A DNA stretch of 64,000 nt from Drosophila pseudoobscura. Lineage: Eukaryota > Arthropoda > Insecta > Diptera > Drosophilidae. Made by a program: the position numbers and the translations under genes. Positions 61,132-64,000 of the stretch are shown here, in pieces (position 1 is the first letter of the stretch; the number at the start of each line of letters is the position of its first letter). Below the pieces are notes generated by a model, which saw only the letters and a list, made by a program, of their open reading frames with translations, did not search any database and was not told the DNA's origin. The DNA lies in the NCBI RefSeq assembly GCF_009870125.1, contig NC_046681.1, positions 6,523,001 to 6,587,000 on the forward strand, given 5' to 3'.

Positions 61132-62597
61132 TTTTAGCTGGGGCGGACTCTCTGATTAATTTGAATAAATTTCCTTTCTGATGGCAGTGTGGAATTTTTT
61201 AAATAAAACTGCATTCAGATGTGTTGTCCGGGATATAAATATTTCACTTTAGATATTTGCAATTTGGCTTTCACTTTGTTCATACAAGCTTATTGCATAG
61301 ACCGATGAGATATAAATATATATAGTTATAGTATTGCTTTGTTTTGTATATGTATATGCTATACGTTTTTTAAATTTTAAATTATTTTTTATATTTACTA
61401 CGATATTAACGTTATTAATAACTCGCTTTAATTTTGAAGTTTCTTTCTTTCACATATTTTTTTTTTGATTTATAAACCAATTCCACTCTACATTTTCCGC
61501 ATAAAGTGTCCACTAATCGGTAATTTGCACTCTGATCACATATTTTTTCGTCGATTCGTTCGACTTCACCACAATCCTTTACATCGAACTCTTCAATTTT
61601 GGTTGTTTCGCGGCCACATCCGGACAACGTCTTGCACATTCGCGCGACGCGCTGCGAATGCGCAGCGTGAAAAACGCGACCGGGGAAATTGCAGTCCAAG
61701 GCAACGGCAGCGCAACGGGAGCTCAACGGCAAAAACTGGCCATAGAATGGGCTCTGCGCTGCCGGTTGTTGCCTTGACTTTGCCTCGACCGCCTCCAACT
61801 TGGCTGGAAACGTGAACGACTTTGGTCTTGCTGTGGCCGGGTGTCTGCCTGGCGACGTCTGAGAAATGAGTATCCATGGCGCACGCAACGCTGCATCGCG
61901 CTGCACTGACTTTGATTATGAGTTTTCATCTGGAAATTGATGTTTTGATTTCATTTTCCAACTCAATGCCGTCGCCTCCTTCATGGTGTCTGCGGATCGT
62001 AATTCGCCCTTGTTTCATTTACATAACCAGTCGCATGGCATGCGAATTCTCGCGATTCGATTTGACATTATTTCCATACTCGTAGTTGGGGTTTGTTTTC
62101 AAATGTCGGCTCATTTTTGTGTCAGTTGCAAAATGTTATCAATCCCAAATCTTTTTGCATACTTGCTTGCGACCTTAATGAATTGCTTTTGGCTTCTGAA
62201 GGCTAATGATGGGCTAAACCAAAGCACACATGCCTTACATGGGCACAGAAAAGTGAAAGATTGGAAAGTGTTTACGTTTAGAGCGGTCAATGTTGGCCAA
62301 CAAGCGATTGTTTCAATACGATTCCGAAAGTAGTAAATGCTTCTTATCCGATCGAAAATCCACTGATATGTACGCGAAAAAATGCTTGTGGCATATTAAG
62401 ATAATTTTTGCATTTCAAAATATTTAAATTTTATACACACAGCGTATAATACATTTATCTAGAATAATCTTCTCTAAGTCTATCTGTGTACATATCTATG
62501 TACATATCCAAGCTAACAAAGCTCGTAGAATTCTAAAATTCCTCGCAGATAATTAATTCCATTCGGATTTATCGAATATTTGAATAAAAAGGATTAC
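61132..62597. other. Intergenic/intron region upstream of the intact lipase
   Basis: Apart from the short Cys-rich ORF at 61415-61651 I find no coding sequence. In particular, no GHSLG, GLDPA or CSH lipase motif is readable on the minus strand here, so the orphan lipase exons upstream have no catalytic half in this interval. Confidence 0.6.
61415..61651 (-). CDS. Possible terminal exon: short Cys/Lys-rich ORF
   Basis: From an ATG at 61639 the frame encodes 74 aa with seven cysteines and a basic tail (CGEVERIDEKICDQS, DTLCGKCRVEL, YKSKKKYVKERNFK). It follows a good pyrimidine-rich acceptor (CATTCGCAG) ending at 61652. It has no signal peptide of its own. Its frame is compatible with the orphan lipase-type exons upstream (phase 0). 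I recognise no family and it may be spurious. Confidence 0.25.
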   Translation of the reverse strand, partial: RVARMCKTLSGCGRETTKIEEFDVKDCGEVERIDEKICDQSANYRLVDTLCGKCRVELVYKSKKKYVKERNFKIKASY

Positions 62598-63141
62598 CAT
62601 CTTTCCTTTATTTCTGAGATCTCTTGGCGAATTAAACATAATTCTTCGTTCTCTGCGACCATCTGGAGGAATAACTCTTATAATGAGCAAATTTTGCAAT
62701 ACCCTTCGTTTCATACCGAACTGAATATTTAAAAGGTTTTGTTTCTCAAAATTACAGAATTTCAGTAGTAGATCATAGAATGTAAGTGCCCATCCATGTA
62801 GGTTATATTTGGAAGCACACTTTCAAGACATTTGCAACACACCTGGTGAACAGTTGGAATCCTATGTACCGCCTGGGACACGTTTCCCACAGCCATAAAT
62901 GACAGTTGAATGGATTCAAATCGAAGTTTCCATTACGCAAGAAGAACTGCAACGCCTCTATATGGTAGTTGGCTAAAAAAAGAAACCGCGGAGAAACACG
63001 CGTTGAGTATACGATAAGTATTTATGCACACAAATCACACAGTCCTTATCGGCGTCGCGATCATCCTCATCCTCACTTACATGCCTCTGAGAGTGGAATC
63101 AGGGAAAGTAAAGACACCAGCACTGCGATGAGCCCGGCCAT
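62598..63141 (-). pseudogene. Orphan N-terminal exons of a second lipase (catalytic half missing)
   Basis: Minus-strand exon 63081-63141 encodes a signal peptide (MAGLIAVLVSLLSLIPLSEA). Exon 62843-62972 encodes a lipase-like N-terminal segment (GNFDLNPFNC, ETCPRRYIGFQLFTR) homologous to the equivalent exon of the intact downstream lipase (KNFCPSPHIEHRLFAP). A third, weaker exon 62598-62676 (PPDGRRERRIMFNSPRDL) fits by phase. Splice sites and phases of exons 1 and 2 are intact. Nothing downstream encodes the oxyanion loop or triad until the next lipase gene. It is either a truncated duplicate or an alternative 5' end of that gene. Confidence 0.55.
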
Positions 63142-64000
63142 TACTTTAGTCTCATGAAGTTCGCATTTAAATCACGTAGGAATGAGCGACACATCGGGTT
63201 AAATGGGAGGCTCGCTTCTAATTGAGTGCGCCACTCGGTTGTGGTTGTGGGGTACTGTGCCAGTAGTTATCAGGCCGTAGACTAAGAGCTTTTTAAAAGC
63301 TGCGTCCGCGCAAGAAGCGAATGAAAAAATGAAAAACTACCGAAAATGGCACTCACGAACGACCCGGCACCGGGTCTGCGGCTGGGTGACATTGCTTTGA
63401 GGGGAGTCGGTTGTTGTTGGTTTTCATACAAGTATTTCGGTTTCATGTGCAGTGGTGTTGCGTGTAGCCGAAACCCCGATTTCCATATCATTGCACAGGC
63501 TTCGCTACACTCAGAGAAGCGCCAGATAATCCACTTCAAATCGAACGGATAGAACGGGCTTTTCTTATCCAATAGTAATTCAACAATCTTTGGGCTTGTA
63601 TCAAGAGTTCCCTTTTAAGATAGGACTTTTATTATTTAATCGCGTTAGTAGATCATAATTTGAGTCAAAGGTTTCCATTTCAAATCCATGCAGTTTCAAC
63701 CAAGTTCGTTTGATTTTCAAAGAAAACTCTACCTTTCTACAGTGAATTTCTCTTGGTGTTTTATTATCGACGACAGATTTGAATGGGTTTCACAATTCTC
63801 TATATCGTTGTACGCAATTATTGATTGCAACACTTGGCCACCTGCAGGCTCCAGCATCATCCATGCACAGCCGAGAAGAATGAGAAGACCTGCAGGCGGA
63901 GCTTTTAAACAAGACACCGACAACGGATAAATAAATTAAAAAATTAATGCTTTGCTGAAAAGTGTGCCATTGATCTTGATTAATATGTGTAAATAATTAT
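63142..64000. other. Right-hand edge, no supported gene
   Basis: Upstream of the orphan lipase exons. Minus-strand open frames at 63282-63572 and 63729-63923 have a GTGAGTGCC donor-like site near 63356 and a GTAGAG site near 63737, but no good start codon or recognisable domain. I therefore leave them unannotated. Confidence 0.4.

Noticed and set aside
63282-63923. Minus-strand frames with a hydrophobic stretch (63729-63923) and a following frame with a donor-like site, considered as a third lipase-type N-terminus
   Set aside because: The hydrophobic stretch has no ATG before it (it would need a TTG start), and resemblance to the lipase N-terminal exon is too weak to claim.

Overview
The window is Drosophila genomic DNA. 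Compact introns with GT-AG borders, DRE boxes (TATCGATA), Ohler-type core-promoter motifs, CAG/Gln runs and recognisable Drosophila orthologues all point there. The gene set (WDR12/CG6724, Ubc2, Nup107, EMC3, Dpy-30-like, PPP1R14) suggests Muller element B, the counterpart of the distal-middle part of D. melanogaster 2L. I cannot name the species; an obscura-group-like fly would fit. Assignments come from reading spliced translations by eye, without database searches.

Layout. 0.6-18 kb (+): a gene with a 13.4 kb first intron encoding a membrane-anchored protein with VWC modules and a long Ser/Thr-rich, SGSG-containing tail. 19.9-20.4 kb (-): a TATA-driven gene for a 98-aa secreted peptide. 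21.4-25.4 kb (+): WDR12/Ytm1 homologue (ribosome biogenesis) and the ubiquitin-conjugating enzyme Ubc2. 26.7-29.8 kb (-): a MANSC + LDLa type I membrane protein in six coding exons. 29.8-44.8 kb: about 15 kb with no coding sequence I can support, probably 5' exons and regulatory DNA of the next gene. 44.8-46.9 kb (+): a PPP1R14 (CPI-17 family) phosphatase-1 inhibitor. 47.9-50 kb (-): an 11-finger C2H2 protein.

51.3-57.8 kb is a dense housekeeping block: Nup107 (+), Dpy-30-like (-), EMC3 (+), a CFAP20/BUG22 paralogue with a unique tail (-), and RTF2 (-). Neighbours are tail-to-tail or head-to-head, with gaps of about 100-400 bp.

58.5-63.2 kb (-): an intact secreted phospholipase-A1-like lipase (six exons, complete catalytic triad). 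Upstream on the same strand is a second set of lipase N-terminal exons with no catalytic half. A coding-like but stop-interrupted stretch lies in the second intron of the intact lipase.

Most noteworthy: (1) a roughly 65-bp module found three times, each time upstream of and co-oriented with a housekeeping gene (WDR12, Ubc2, RTF2); (2) the orphan lipase first exons, phase-compatible both with the downstream lipase and with a Cys-rich terminal ORF; (3) the degenerate coding-like block inside the lipase intron; (4) the extended CFAP20 paralogue; (5) a Rel/NF-kB-like site next to the TATA box of the small secreted peptide gene. I found no CRISPR arrays, tRNAs, rRNAs or intact transposons.
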